41,461 nt of DNA from Clostridia bacterium (lineage in GTDB: Bacteria; Bacillota; Clostridia; Oscillospirales; CAG-272). The notes beneath the pieces are model-generated. The model was not told the origin of the DNA. It was given only the letters and a program-made list of their open reading frames with translations, and did not search any database. Shown piece by piece: positions 7,970 through 17,010 of this stretch. How positions within the stretch are numbered: position 1 is the first letter of the stretch; each line of letters starts with the position of its first letter. The DNA lies in the NCBI GenBank assembly GCA_900753295.1, contig CAADYQ010000178.1, positions 1-41,461 on the forward strand, read 5' to 3'. Position numbers and translations under genes: made by a program.

Positions 7970-10144
7970 ATGGGAAAGATTAACGTTCTCAGCTTTGCTG
8001 TTGCAAACCTTATAGCCGCAGGCGAGGTGGTAGACAGACCTTCGTCTGTCATAAAAGAGCTTATTGAAAATTCCGTGGACTCCGGCGCTGATCGTATTAC
8101 CGTGGAAATAATGCGCGGCGGTATTTCGTTTATGCGCGTCAGCGACAACGGGTGCGGCATGACTCCGGAGGATCTTCCGGTCGCCGTAAAGCGTCATGCA
8201 ACAAGCAAGATACGCACCGCGTCTGATCTTGACGGTATCACGACGCTCGGCTTCCGCGGTGAGGCGCTTGCAGCGATATGTGCCGTTGCCGATGTGCGGA
8301 TAATCTCAAAGGTCCGCGGCAGTGAAATGGGCGCAATATACGAGATCAGTTGCGGGCGCGACGGCGAGCTGAGCGAACGAGGCGCGTCGGACGGTACGAC
8401 TGTTATTGTTGAAAATCTGTTCGCTAATGTTCCCGCAAGACTGAAATTCCTAAAAAAGGATACGACCGAAGCGCTTTCGGTAGGCAGTGTTGTCGAAAAA
8501 GAGGCGCTGGCGCATCCCGAAATTGCTTTTTCATATATCTCCGACGGCGTGGTCAAGCTTGAAACGTCCGGCAACGGCGAGCTGTCAAGCGCTGTGCGCT
8601 CTGTTTTCGGTAAGGTGTACAGCGACGGAATGCTTAATGTTGATGATGAGCGCGACGGTGTGCGGGTAAAGGGATTTATTTGCTCTCCCATGCAGGTGCG
8701 TCCGAACCGCAATTACGAAAATTTCTTTATAAACGGAAGATATGTTAAATCCAAAACCGCAATGGCGGCACTGGAACAGGCGTATAAATCATATATCCCG
8801 CCGGAGAAGTTCCCGGGGTGTGTTCTTGATATCGAGATAGCGCCGAACGCAGTTGATGTCAATGTGCATCCGTCCAAGCTCGAAGTAAAATTTTCAAATG
8901 AGCGACCGGTATTCGATGCGATCTATTTTGCGGTGCGCCGTGCGCTCACCGAAAATGAGCGGCGTCCGGAATTGGGTTTTGACCCCAACGACCATATGCC
9001 TTCGGTATCATTCACCCCCAAGCGTGCCTCTGATGCTTTTGTTCCGGTAAGGAACGGAGGCGGGAACGGCGAGCAACTTGAGATAAATTCAAAAACAGAT
9101 GACGAGAGCATCACGAAAAAAGCGGAAGAAAAAGCCGTGGCTCCCGATCATGTGCCGCCGTCTGAATACATTGAAAAATTCGACCCGTCAACAGCCGCGG
9201 AAAAGCCGTATCTTAACGGCACGCGTCCTCCCGAAAATATAAGAGAATATGCGGAGTATCTCGCATACCGCGGCGACAACATCGAGATCGGTATAGATGA
9301 TGAGACGACCGGCTTTGAAGGCTATGTATCTCCCGGGATAGGTTATGTCGAGCCGGAGATCGTGCGTCAGATGTTCGGCGAAGATGACGCAAAGAAAGAT
9401 GCGGAAGGGAAAAATGCCGCGTCATCGCTCAATATCGGCGAAAAAGCTTCGGAGAATGCCGACGTTGCATCCGATGATAATGTTATCAAAGAGACCGCTG
9501 CGTTGAATGACGCGGGAGCGCCGTGTACTTCTGCCGGGTCCACCGCACATGAAGAGCCGCCGTGCATTGATTACAGAATAGTCGGCGAGCTGTTCAACTC
9601 ATACATTATCGTTGAAAAGGGCGACACCAGCCTTATCATTGACAAGCATGCTGCGCACGAAAGGCTGAACTTTGAGCGCTTCAAGGTAAGACTTGAGGCG
9701 GCAGATCGCACTGTCGTTATGCTTGCGGTACCGCGCGATGTAATGCTTATGAGCGGAGAAGTTGCCGCTATCGAGGAATACAGGCAGGAGATCGAAAAAA
9801 CAGGATTCGATTTTACGACATCGAGAAACGCTGTTTCTCTGACCGCGATCCCGGAGGGGCTTGAGCTTGACGAAGCTGTCATGATGATCGAGTCGTTTGC
9901 CGGCGATCTTGCCGATGCATCCGGTAATATAGAGCTTACCCACAAGCTTATATTTGAAAAGGCTCTTTATCAGGCATCCTGCAAGGCGTCGATAAAGGCT
10001 GGGCGCGTCTATCCGCCGGAATACATAAATTATGTTGTCGGTGAATTGATGAAGCATCCGGATATAACCTACTGCCCGCACGGCAGACCGGTCGCATTTG
10101 AAATGAAAAAATCGGCGCTTGACCATCGCTTCAAGCGTACATAA
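7970..10144 (+). CDS. mutL: DNA mismatch repair protein MutL
   Basis: A 724-residue MutL of the endonuclease-bearing type. The N-terminal GHKL ATPase shows IAAGEVVDRPSSVIKELIEN, DNGCGM, HATSKI, TLGFRGEAL and NLFANVPARLKFLK. A long, low-conservation acidic linker (about residues 345-530) joins it to the dimerisation/endonuclease domain. There the metal-binding motif reads DKHAAHERLNFE, with Lys in place of the more common Gln, followed by ACKASIKAG and CPHGRP, which complete the zinc/metal site. It therefore should nick the new strand without MutH. It sits between mutS and tgt; the usual Clostridia follower miaA is absent. The start ATG has GGAAG close upstream. Confidence 0.97.
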   Translation: MGKINVLSFAVANLIAAGEVVDRPSSVIKELIENSVDSGADRITVEIMRGGISFMRVSDNGCGMTPEDLPVAVKRHATSKIRTASDLDGITTLGFRGEALAAICAVADVRIISKVRGSEMGAIYEISCGRDGELSERGASDGTTVIVENLFANVPARLKFLKKDTTEALSVGSVVEKEALAHPEIAFSYISDGVVKLETSGNGELSSAVRSVFGKVYSDGMLNVDDERDGVRVKGFICSPMQVRPNRNYENFFINGRYVKSKTAMAALEQAYKSYIPPEKFPGCVLDIEIAPNAVDVNVHPSKLEVKFSNERPVFDAIYFAVRRALTENERRPELGFDPNDHMPSVSFTPKRASDAFVPVRNGGGNGEQLEINSKTDDESITKKAEEKAVAPDHVPPSEYIEKFDPSTAAEKPYLNGTRPPENIREYAEYLAYRGDNIEIGIDDETTGFEGYVSPGIGYVEPEIVRQMFGEDDAKKDAEGKNAASSLNIGEKASENADVASDDNVIKETAALNDAGAPCTSAGSTAHEEPPCIDYRIVGELFNSYIIVEKGDTSLIIDKHAAHERLNFERFKVRLEAADRTVVMLAVPRDVMLMSGEVAAIEEYRQEIEKTGFDFTTSRNAVSLTAIPEGLELDEAVMMIESFAGDLADASGNIELTHKLIFEKALYQASCKASIKAGRVYPPEYINYVVGELMKHPDITYCPHGRPVAFEMKKSALDHRFKRT

Positions 10145-10176
10145 AGCGCACGATATGAAAGGAAAATTCTCAACAG

Positions 10177-11313
10177 ATGTTTGAAATAAAGTGTACAGAA
10201 GACCGCGCACGGCGCGGTGTGCTTCACACCGTTCACGGTGATATAGAGACCCCGGTTTTCATGAATGTCGGTACCTGCGCCGCGATAAAGGGCGGCGTGG
10301 CGACCTACGAGCTTAAGGAGATAGGCTGTCAGGTGGAGCTGTCCAATACCTATCACCTGCACATTCGTCCCGGAGACAAGCTCATCCATGATATGGGCGG
10401 TATAAGAAAGTTCATGAATTGGGACGGTCCCGTGCTTACAGACAGCGGCGGATTTCAGGTGTTCTCGCTGGCGCAGCTCAGAAAGATCACAGAGGAGGGG
10501 GTTCGTTTTGCGTCTCACATAGACGGCAAGCGCATTTTTATGGGACCCGAGGAGAGCATGCAGATACAGTCGAACCTTGCGTCCACGATTGCTATGGCGT
10601 TTGACGAATGCATTGAAAATCCCGCGCCGTACGATTATGTAAAGGCATCGACCGAGCGCACATACCGCTGGCTCGTTCGCTGCAAGGCTGAAATGGAGCG
10701 TCTAAACTCTCTGCCGGATACGATAAATCCTCACCAGATGCTTTTCGGCATCAACCAGGGAAGCACCTACGAGGACCTTCGTATTGCCCATATGCTGAAG
10801 ATCGCAGAGCTGGACCTTGACGGATACGCGATAGGCGGTCTTGCCGTGGGAGAGGAGACCGAGGAGATGTATCGCATAATTGATGCCGTTGAGCCTTATA
10901 TGCCCAAAAACAAGCCCAGATATCTTATGGGGGTCGGTACGCCGGTGAACATTCTCGAAGCAGTTCATCGCGGAGTTGACTTTTTTGACTGCGTTATGCC
11001 GAGCCGAAATGCGAGACACGGTAATGTCTTCACGTGGAAAGGAAAGATAAACATACTTAACGAGAAGTATGCCAAAGACCCGCGCCCGATAGATGAGGGC
11101 TGCGGCTGCCCGGCGTGCACGAGATACAGCCGCTCGTATATCAGACATCTTATAAAAGCCAAGGAGTCGCTCGGAATGCGGCTTGCCGTGGTCCATAATC
11201 TCTATTTCTATAACGAGCTTATGAAAAAGATCCGCGAAGCGCTTGACGAAGGATATTACGAAAACTTTTATCAGAAATATCGCGTGACGCTTGCGGAGCG
11301 CGCGCCCGACTGA
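10177..11313 (+). CDS. tgt: tRNA-guanine(34) transglycosylase
   Basis: A 378-residue enzyme that swaps G34 of His, Asp, Asn and Tyr tRNAs for preQ1 in the queuosine pathway. Landmarks are SNTYHLHIRPG, the catalytic base Asp89 in TDSGGFQVFSL, GGLAVGEETEEMY for base recognition, MGVGTPVNILEAV, nucleophile Asp in FDCVMPSRNARHG, and the zinc site CGCPAC with its His about 25-30 residues later (AVVHNL). Length is typical. It follows mutL by 32 nt, too little room for a preQ1 riboswitch. No queA, queG or preQ1 synthesis genes are in the window, so preQ1 supply cannot be judged. No clear terminator follows; a new promoter lies 36 nt downstream. Confidence 0.98.
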   Translation: MFEIKCTEDRARRGVLHTVHGDIETPVFMNVGTCAAIKGGVATYELKEIGCQVELSNTYHLHIRPGDKLIHDMGGIRKFMNWDGPVLTDSGGFQVFSLAQLRKITEEGVRFASHIDGKRIFMGPEESMQIQSNLASTIAMAFDECIENPAPYDYVKASTERTYRWLVRCKAEMERLNSLPDTINPHQMLFGINQGSTYEDLRIAHMLKIAELDLDGYAIGGLAVGEETEEMYRIIDAVEPYMPKNKPRYLMGVGTPVNILEAVHRGVDFFDCVMPSRNARHGNVFTWKGKINILNEKYAKDPRPIDEGCGCPACTRYSRSYIRHLIKAKESLGMRLAVVHNLYFYNELMKKIREALDEGYYENFYQKYRVTLAERAPD

Positions 11314-11349
11314 TAACTATTTGTTCAGAAACACGTAATACGGTCGGTG

Positions 11350-11378
11350 TTGCAAAAATGTATGGTTTGTTGTATAAT
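11350..11378 (+). promoter_or_regulatory. Sigma-A type promoter of LCP-like gene and glyQS
   Basis: TTGCAA (11350-11355) and TATAAT (11373-11378) with a 17-nt spacer. The leader holds a short GAGGCG/GCCTC dyad (11392-11405) and a strong AAGGAGGAG ribosome site before the GTG at 11429. Confidence 0.75.
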
Positions 11379-11428
11379 TACCGCATAAGACCGAGGCGAC
11401 GCCTCAATACCGAAGGAGGAGATATACG

Positions 11429-12580
11429 GTGCTGTCTGCAGCAAAAAACTTTGCATTGACATTTATAATATCACTTCTGGTATTTTCATTGCTGGCATAT
11501 TTCATCGTCGGATATGCTCTCAATAATCTTATGGGAATTGCCGGAGGCAGTGATACATCCGAAACAACAACAGCCCCCGCGTCGGTCATTACCGACAGTA
11601 ATGGCGGTATTATCGACATAGACCTGCCGGACACGGGGACGTCATTCAACCTTCTTTTGGTGCTGACGGATTATGAGCCGTCTCTTTATGCGTACGATCC
11701 CGCGGTTCTTGAGACGATATTCGGCAAAAAGGATGAAACGACTCACGAGCCCGCGCCGCTCCCGACCGACCTTGCGACTCCGCGTCATGTTGCGCTTGAG
11801 CCGGATTCCGACCCCGAGGATGGCGACAGTATTTACGGCGATAACGGTGATCCGATGATCCCCGGCGGGTTTTATCAGAGCACATACCAGTCTGTGACTA
11901 CGCAGTCGGTGATCCTCATGCGTTTTGACCGCGAAAGATCGCAGGTCACATTTTCGGCATTTCCAAATGATGCGGTTACGGTAATGGACGGCAGATACAT
12001 TGCCATCGGCGATATCTACGCAAAATACGGTAAGAACATTCTGTGCGACGCGATACATTCGCTTACCGGGTGTATGGTGGACGGATACGCGATCGTACAT
12101 CCGGACGGACTTAAAGCGTTGGTGGATACTCTCGGCGGAATTTATTTTAATGTACCGTGTGAGATGGACTTTGGCGATGTGATCATAAAAAGCGGGAATC
12201 AGACGCTTGACGGCAGTAAAGCCGTTCGCGTTCTCGGCTACGGACTTTATGTTGAGGCGGGACAGTCCCGTGAAAAGACAGCGGTCGACTTTGCCGGGGC
12301 TGTAATGTCAAATATAACTCAGATAACGAATTATCCGAACGCCGCTGACATTTACCGTTCTCTGGCGGAGTATGTTGAGACCGATTATACCGAGGAGATG
12401 TTCCTCGAAAACCGTGATTTTATCTTTAAGTATGCTCAGCTTCCGCACGACACGCACGACCCGGTAATGCGCACGATGCAGGTCGGTGAGAAACGCGTCA
12501 GCGTTATAGATTCGCAGGCTACGCTCTCAAAGTTTTCGGATTACAGGCGTATCCTGACCGATGACTCAGAAAAACAATAA
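11429..12580 (+). CDS. Divergent LytR-CpsA-Psr (LCP)-like membrane protein
   Basis: A 383-residue protein with an N-terminal membrane anchor (about residues 8-32), a Ser/Thr/acidic linker, and an extracytoplasmic domain that follows the LCP pattern: FNLLLVLTD, then QSVILMRFDRERSQVTFSAFP, VDGYAIVHPDGLKALVDTLGG, IYFNVPCEM, and GNQTLDGSKAVRVLGY. LCP enzymes move undecaprenyl-linked polymers such as teichoic acid onto peptidoglycan. Here the usual PRD is PND and the arginine-rich stretch after the ALxxxR block is replaced by GYGLYVEAGQSRE, so phosphotransferase activity is doubtful. The linker insertion around residues 85-145 is also unusual. Translation starts at GTG with an excellent AAGGAGGAG site. 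It has its own promoter and is followed by glyQS after 24 nt. Confidence 0.7.
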   Translation: MLSAAKNFALTFIISLLVFSLLAYFIVGYALNNLMGIAGGSDTSETTTAPASVITDSNGGIIDIDLPDTGTSFNLLLVLTDYEPSLYAYDPAVLETIFGKKDETTHEPAPLPTDLATPRHVALEPDSDPEDGDSIYGDNGDPMIPGGFYQSTYQSVTTQSVILMRFDRERSQVTFSAFPNDAVTVMDGRYIAIGDIYAKYGKNILCDAIHSLTGCMVDGYAIVHPDGLKALVDTLGGIYFNVPCEMDFGDVIIKSGNQTLDGSKAVRVLGYGLYVEAGQSREKTAVDFAGAVMSNITQITNYPNAADIYRSLAEYVETDYTEEMFLENRDFIFKYAQLPHDTHDPVMRTMQVGEKRVSVIDSQATLSKFSDYRRILTDDSEKQ

Positions 12581-12604
12581 TTTTTATGATAAAGGAATTC
12601 TGAA

Positions 12605-14020
12605 ATGGACAACAAAGAAAAAACAATGGATAAAATAGTCGCGTTGTGCAAAAACCGCGGCTTTGTTTTCCCCGGATCCGAGATATACGGCGGTCTTGCC
12701 AACACATGGGATTACGGACCTCTCGGCGTTGAACTGAAAAACAACGTAAAGCGTGCATGGTGGAAGAAATTCATACAGGAGAATCCTTACAATGTGGGGC
12801 AGGATGCTGCTATTCTGATGAATCCTCAGACATGGGTCGCCTCGGGACATCTTGGCGGATTTTCGGATCCGCTTATGGATTGCCGCGAGTGCAAGGAGCG
12901 TTTCCGCGCCGACAAGCTCATTGAGGACTGGTGTGCCGAAACCGGACATGTGCTTGAAAAGCCCATTGACGCATTTACCCAGGCTGAAATGAAGTCATTC
13001 ATTGAGGACAATAATATTCCGTGCCCCACGTGCGGCAAGCACAACTTTACCGACATAAGACAGTTCAACCTTATGTTCAAAACCTTCCAGGGCGTTACGG
13101 AGGATGCTAAGAACACCGTCTACCTTCGTCCCGAGACCGCGCAGGGTATTTTCGTGAACTTTGTAAATGTCCAGCGCACAACAAGACGCAAAATACCGTT
13201 CGGTATCGGTCAGATAGGCAAGTCCTTCAGAAATGAGATAACCCCCGGAAACTTTATTTTCCGTGTACGTGAGTTTGAGCAGATGGAGCTTGAATTCTTC
13301 TGCGAGCCCGGCACCGATCTTGAGTGGTTTGCATATTGGCGCGGATTCTGCCGCGACTGGTTGCTGTCCTTGGGCATGCGTGAGGAAAATCTTCGCCTAC
13401 GCGATCATGACCCCGAAGAGCTTTGCTTCTATTCAAAGGCAACGACTGACTTTGAGTTCCTGTTCCCGTTCGGCTGGGGCGAGCTTTGGGGCGTTGCCGA
13501 CCGCACAGATTACGACCTTACTCAGCACCAGAACACATCCGGCAAGGACCTCAGCTATTTCGATCAGGAAAAGAACGCAAGATATATTCCTTATGTTATC
13601 GAACCGTCGCTCGGTGTCGAGCGCTCCTTCCTTGCATTCCTTGTTGATGCATATGATGAAGAAGTCGTCTCCCGCGACGAAAAGACAGGCAAGGAAGATA
13701 TCCGCGTAGTGCTTCGTCTGCATCCCGCGCTTGCCCCCTTCAAGGCTGCGGTGCTCCCGCTCTCCAAAAAGCTTTCGGCAGAGGCGGAAAAGGTGTACAG
13801 CGACCTGAGAAAAGACTTTATGGTCGATTTTGACGACGCAGGTTCAATAGGAAAGAGATATCGCCGTGAGGATGAGATCGGTACGCCGCTCTGCGTGACC
13901 TATGACTTCGATTCGCAGACTGACGGATGCGTGACCGTGCGTGACAGAGACACGATGCAGCAGGTCCGCATTCCGATATCCGAGCTTCACGACTATATTG
14001 CCGACAAGATAAAGTTCTGA
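12605..14020 (+). CDS. glyQS: Glycyl-tRNA synthetase, single-chain dimeric type
   Basis: A 471-residue class II synthetase of the homodimeric (eukaryote/archaea-like) type, not the alpha2beta2 GlyQ/GlyS form. It charges tRNA-Gly. The start KIVALCKNRGFVFPGSEIYGG and DYGPLGVELKNN are diagnostic; CREC/CPTC pairs (about residues 97-145) form the insertion. RPETAQGIFVNF, GIGQIGKSFRNEITP (motif 2 region) and FEQMELEFF follow, then IEPSLGVERSFLAFL (motif 3), and an anticodon-binding domain from LHPALAPFKAAVLPL. Only 24 nt separate it from the LCP-like gene, so there is no T-box leader; it must be read from the promoter at 11350 or one inside the upstream gene. Confidence 0.98.
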   Translation: MDNKEKTMDKIVALCKNRGFVFPGSEIYGGLANTWDYGPLGVELKNNVKRAWWKKFIQENPYNVGQDAAILMNPQTWVASGHLGGFSDPLMDCRECKERFRADKLIEDWCAETGHVLEKPIDAFTQAEMKSFIEDNNIPCPTCGKHNFTDIRQFNLMFKTFQGVTEDAKNTVYLRPETAQGIFVNFVNVQRTTRRKIPFGIGQIGKSFRNEITPGNFIFRVREFEQMELEFFCEPGTDLEWFAYWRGFCRDWLLSLGMREENLRLRDHDPEELCFYSKATTDFEFLFPFGWGELWGVADRTDYDLTQHQNTSGKDLSYFDQEKNARYIPYVIEPSLGVERSFLAFLVDAYDEEVVSRDEKTGKEDIRVVLRLHPALAPFKAAVLPLSKKLSAEAEKVYSDLRKDFMVDFDDAGSIGKRYRREDEIGTPLCVTYDFDSQTDGCVTVRDRDTMQQVRIPISELHDYIADKIKF

Positions 14021-14028
14021 GATAAACA

Positions 14029-14835
14029 ATGATATCGCCCGAAGAAACTTCGCACGATGCTTCCGTTGCGGATAAAGGAAAAAGTGCCGATGAAATACTG
14101 AGGCTCGCGCTTGATATTGCGGAGCACATCCTTCAGAACGGCGGGGAAATAACGAGGGTCGAGAACACCGTTGAGCGTATCGGCTACGCGCTTGGCGCAG
14201 TACATGTTGAATCATTTGCGGTAACGACCCTCATTACCGCCTCGGTGCGCATGAAAGACGGGTCCTATTCGCAGCAGATGCGCAGGGTAAAGAATACCGA
14301 GATCAATCTGCTGCGGGTAGAGGAGCTAAACCGTATCTCGCGAGACATTTGTTCAGGCGCTATTGATATGGAGACTGCCCATTCACGGGTGGCTGCTGTT
14401 AAGCATATGCATCCTGTTAAAAGATGGATGCTTTCTATCGGACATTCAATGGCGGCGATCGGATTTGTGCTGTATTTTGGCGGAAGCTGGCGTGACGCAT
14501 TGGTTTCCGGCTTTATCGGCATTGTCATGATGTTCATTCATGCCGGTATCAATGAGTCCTTTAACACAGTCTCTCAGACAGCGCTGCGCTCATTTCTTGC
14601 GGGGATCGCTGCAATAGTATTTACGCGTCTCGGTATCGGTACCAACGCAAGCAGTATAATGATCGGTACGATCATGTTGCTGATCCCCGGAATGGCTGTC
14701 GGTACATCGATAGGAGATATGCTTGGCAAAAACATTATTTCTGGAACTATGCGTCTGGCACAGGCTGTGATCCAGGCGGTAGTCATTGCGCTCGGATATG
14801 CCGCGGCTATCCTGATAATGGGAGGGATAGCATGA
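14029..14835 (+). CDS. ThrE-type exporter, N-terminal half protein
   Basis: A 268-residue membrane protein of the threonine/serine exporter family (PF06738 type). A soluble N-terminal part shows ILQNGGEITRVENTVERI and FAVTTLITASV, where the NGGEITRVE motif is characteristic of the family's hydrolase-like region. It is followed by about five membrane helices. In Corynebacterium ThrE both halves form a single chain; here the C-terminal half is the next gene, whose ATG overlaps this stop (ATGA). It begins 8 nt after glyQS, probably in the same transcript. Substrate is inferred from the family only; many distant members have untested substrates. Confidence 0.85.
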   Translation: MISPEETSHDASVADKGKSADEILRLALDIAEHILQNGGEITRVENTVERIGYALGAVHVESFAVTTLITASVRMKDGSYSQQMRRVKNTEINLLRVEELNRISRDICSGAIDMETAHSRVAAVKHMHPVKRWMLSIGHSMAAIGFVLYFGGSWRDALVSGFIGIVMMFIHAGINESFNTVSQTALRSFLAGIAAIVFTRLGIGTNASSIMIGTIMLLIPGMAVGTSIGDMLGKNIISGTMRLAQAVIQAVVIALGYAAAILIMGGIA

Positions 14836-15299
14836 GGGACTTGTTGGTAAGGTTTATCGGCGGTATTATCGGAACACTCGGCTTTGTGATCCTGTTTGAG
14901 GTCAAGCGCAACCGTATTTTTGCCGCGCTTCTCGGCGGTACGATAGGTACGGCAGTATATCTCATGTGTGAACAGCTCGGTATGCATGCCTTTGTTGCCA
15001 ACACCGTTGCGGCGTTTGTGATAACAATATATTCCGAGTCTATGGCTCGCATATTGCGCTCGCCTGCGGCGGTATTTCAGATGCCCGGTGTTATCGTTTT
15101 GGTGCCGGGAAAAACGCTTTACTATACAATGAGTTATCTGATCGCGGGGAATTTTCACGAGGCGGGCGCAAATGCCGTTATAACATTACAGGTCAGCGCA
15201 GGGATCGCCGACGGTATTATTTGCGGGACGCTGCTTTTCGGACTCATGAAGCTGATCGTTGATTCATTGACCGCAAAAAGAAAAAAGAAAAAACAATAA
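14832..15299 (+). CDS. ThrE-type exporter, C-terminal half protein
   Basis: A 155-residue membrane protein of the ThrE_2 type (PF12821) with about four to five helices and a Lys-rich cytoplasmic end. FVANTVAAFVITIYSESMAR and the PGVIVLVPGKTLYY block match the second half of ThrE-like transporters. GGGAGGGATAGC precedes the ATG, and the start overlaps the previous stop by ATGA, so the two halves are coupled and likely form one transporter. A strong terminator starts two bases after the stop. Confidence 0.87.
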   Translation: MRDLLVRFIGGIIGTLGFVILFEVKRNRIFAALLGGTIGTAVYLMCEQLGMHAFVANTVAAFVITIYSESMARILRSPAAVFQMPGVIVLVPGKTLYYTMSYLIAGNFHEAGANAVITLQVSAGIADGIICGTLLFGLMKLIVDSLTAKRKKKKQ

Positions 15300-15300
15300 A

Positions 15301-15340
15301 ATGAAGGCTGTCGCGCCTTGGCGCGACAGCCTTCATTTTA
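15301..15340. terminator. Bidirectional terminator, 16-bp perfect stem
   Basis: The arms at 15301-15316 and 15321-15336 (ATGAAGGCTGTCGCGC and its complement) pair perfectly around a 4-nt loop CTTG, with A-rich sequence before and TTTT after. It ends both the plus-strand ThrE unit and the minus-strand SDR unit. Confidence 0.92.
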
Positions 15341-15359
15341 TATTTGACCGGATATTGAT

Positions 15360-16172
15360 TTAACCGCGGGTCTTACCGCCGGCAACGTTTATGGTAGTGC
15401 CGTGAATGTACCCAGCCTGATCGGAGGAGAGGAATGCAACAGTTGAAGCTACCTCGGTGAGCTTTCCGGAGCGGCCGAGCGGAGTGGTGCTTGTTTTGCT
15501 GTAACCGGCGCGAAGCTGCTCAACGGTGATACCGCGTGTGTAAGAAAGGGCCTCTTCGTATGACTGCGTGCGCAGACCGGTAGCCTCGAGTATGCCGGGG
15601 GCAACGCCGACCACTCTTATATGGTGCTTGCCGAGTTCCTTTGCCCAAGAACGGGTGAGGCCGTTTACGGCAGCTTTGGAGGCGGCATAGACGCTTTGTC
15701 CCTCGGAACCTTCAAGTCCGCATTCGGACGACATGTTGATTATGACACCGGACTGTTTTTTTACCATCACGCGAGCGGCTGCCTGCGAGCAGAAGAACAG
15801 TCCCTTGACGTTTACATTCATGACCTTGTCCCATATCTGTTCGGAAAGCTCCTGCACGCCTGCGGGGTCTACAAGCAGGCGGGGAATGTTGATCCCGGCG
15901 TTGTTTACAAGTATGTCGATAGTGCCGAATTCGGATACTACCGTATTGACCATTGCGTTTACGCTTTCGAGATTCGTAACATCGCAACGCACGTATATGT
16001 ATTTGCCGCCGTTGCTGCCGGCGTCGATCTTCGGAGGCTCGGGATTGATGTCGCAGACTGCAACATATGCTCCGTCATTGAGAAATTCATGCACGCATGC
16101 AAGACCGATACCGGAGGCGCCGCCTGTTACGATAACAGATTTGCCCTTAAGTCCAAGCCAAGTATTGTCCAT
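15360..16172 (-). CDS. SDR oxidoreductase, sorbitol-6-phosphate dehydrogenase-like
   Basis: A 270-residue classical short-chain dehydrogenase. It has the NAD(P)-binding TGGASGIG, then DINPEP, VRCDVTN, ILVNNAGIN, the catalytic Ser in INMSSECGLEG, YAASK (Tyr and Lys) and VAPGI. The C-terminal part (EATGLRTQSYEEALSYTRG, LGRSGKLTEVA, NVAGGKTRG) strongly resembles clostridial proteins annotated as sorbitol-6-phosphate dehydrogenase subunit. Asp at the end of beta-2 suggests NAD rather than NADP. No sorbitol PTS or other polyol gene is nearby; instead it is the last gene after an M23-like and a membrane protein, 30 nt downstream of the latter. The substrate is therefore a family-based guess. Confidence 0.85.
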   Translation of the reverse strand: MDNTWLGLKGKSVIVTGGASGIGLACVHEFLNDGAYVAVCDINPEPPKIDAGSNGGKYIYVRCDVTNLESVNAMVNTVVSEFGTIDILVNNAGINIPRLLVDPAGVQELSEQIWDKVMNVNVKGLFFCSQAAARVMVKKQSGVIINMSSECGLEGSEGQSVYAASKAAVNGLTRSWAKELGKHHIRVVGVAPGILEATGLRTQSYEEALSYTRGITVEQLRAGYSKTSTTPLGRSGKLTEVASTVAFLSSDQAGYIHGTTINVAGGKTRG

Positions 16173-16202
16173 TGTTTTTTACCAGACCTTTCTTTTCTGT
16201 AT

Positions 16203-17006
16203 TTATTGATCGTTTTTTATAAATTTTGCGGTGGGCTTTTTCAGCATTCTGAAAAAGCAGGCGCAGAACAGCAGGATGAAAATATAAATCAGCACACCGC
16301 ACACGATATCCGAAAAATAACCGGCTACCATTTGCAGTATCTCGGAGGTGCTTTCCGGCGCGCCGAGGCTGAGATCGTATATGATTCGGCTCAAAACGCG
16401 CAAAGTTCCAAAGACTACGGCAATCAGCAAAGCGCTCATCTGCACGGGATGGCTTTTTTTGATCGCAAGGTGGTAAGGATACACCTCATCCGTCCAGTTG
16501 AATTCCGGATTTCCGAGTCGCCTTGAAGCTGTGCGGAGGAGCGAAAAGCGTTTTACCGCCTCTTGGCACAGATAAGCGGAAATAAAAACGCAAACATAAA
16601 GCTCGACCACCTCAAGAGCAGCATAAAGCAATGCGACCGTTATACCGGAGGAAAAATCCGTACCGTCGGTTATTGATTGAACCGCTTGATTGAGTGCGCG
16701 ATAAGTAACGATAGCTCCGACGGAAATCAGGCGCACGGCGCGTCTGTTGGACTTTTCCGAAAAAAACAGGAACGAGAGGATTATCGCGGCGTACTGCGCC
16801 GATGCGAAAATAACGTCGAGCAGGCTTATCGTATATCCGAGTATATCGGGGATCGGGGAACCGGAATAAAGAATATCGCTTGACGTCTGAACGTACACTG
16901 GCGAAATAAAACAAGACGATATTATTGCCGCTATCAGCGGAACGGCTGTTGCGAAAAGGCACAGCCGTTTCAGCATTGAGCGGGAAAGGATCTTATCTTC
17001 AAGCAT
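16203..17006 (-). CDS. Six-helix membrane protein of unknown function
   Basis: A 267-residue protein I do not recognise. It has about six predicted membrane helices (near residues 15-35, 55-80, 92-108, 120-148, 190-212 and 230-252) and a positively charged loop between helices four and five (KRFSLLRTASRRLGNPEFN). It starts 4 nt after the stop of the M23-like gene and has no ribosome site of its own, so translation is probably coupled. Both termini are basic and likely cytoplasmic. The tight pairing suggests a partner role with the M23-like protein, but this is inference. Confidence 0.75.
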   Translation of the reverse strand: MLEDKILSRSMLKRLCLFATAVPLIAAIISSCFISPVYVQTSSDILYSGSPIPDILGYTISLLDVIFASAQYAAIILSFLFFSEKSNRRAVRLISVGAIVTYRALNQAVQSITDGTDFSSGITVALLYAALEVVELYVCVFISAYLCQEAVKRFSLLRTASRRLGNPEFNWTDEVYPYHLAIKKSHPVQMSALLIAVVFGTLRVLSRIIYDLSLGAPESTSEILQMVAGYFSDIVCGVLIYIFILLFCACFFRMLKKPTAKFIKNDQ

Positions 17007-17010
17007 ATCA

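Noticed and set aside
10145..10176. Possible preQ1 riboswitch before tgt
   Set aside because: The gap is only 32 nt and contains no recognisable pseudoknot sequence.
15621..16526. Open frame of 301 codons opposite the SDR and membrane protein genes
   Set aside because: It spans two genes in antisense and has no motif; the SDR catalytic residues are clear on the minus strand.
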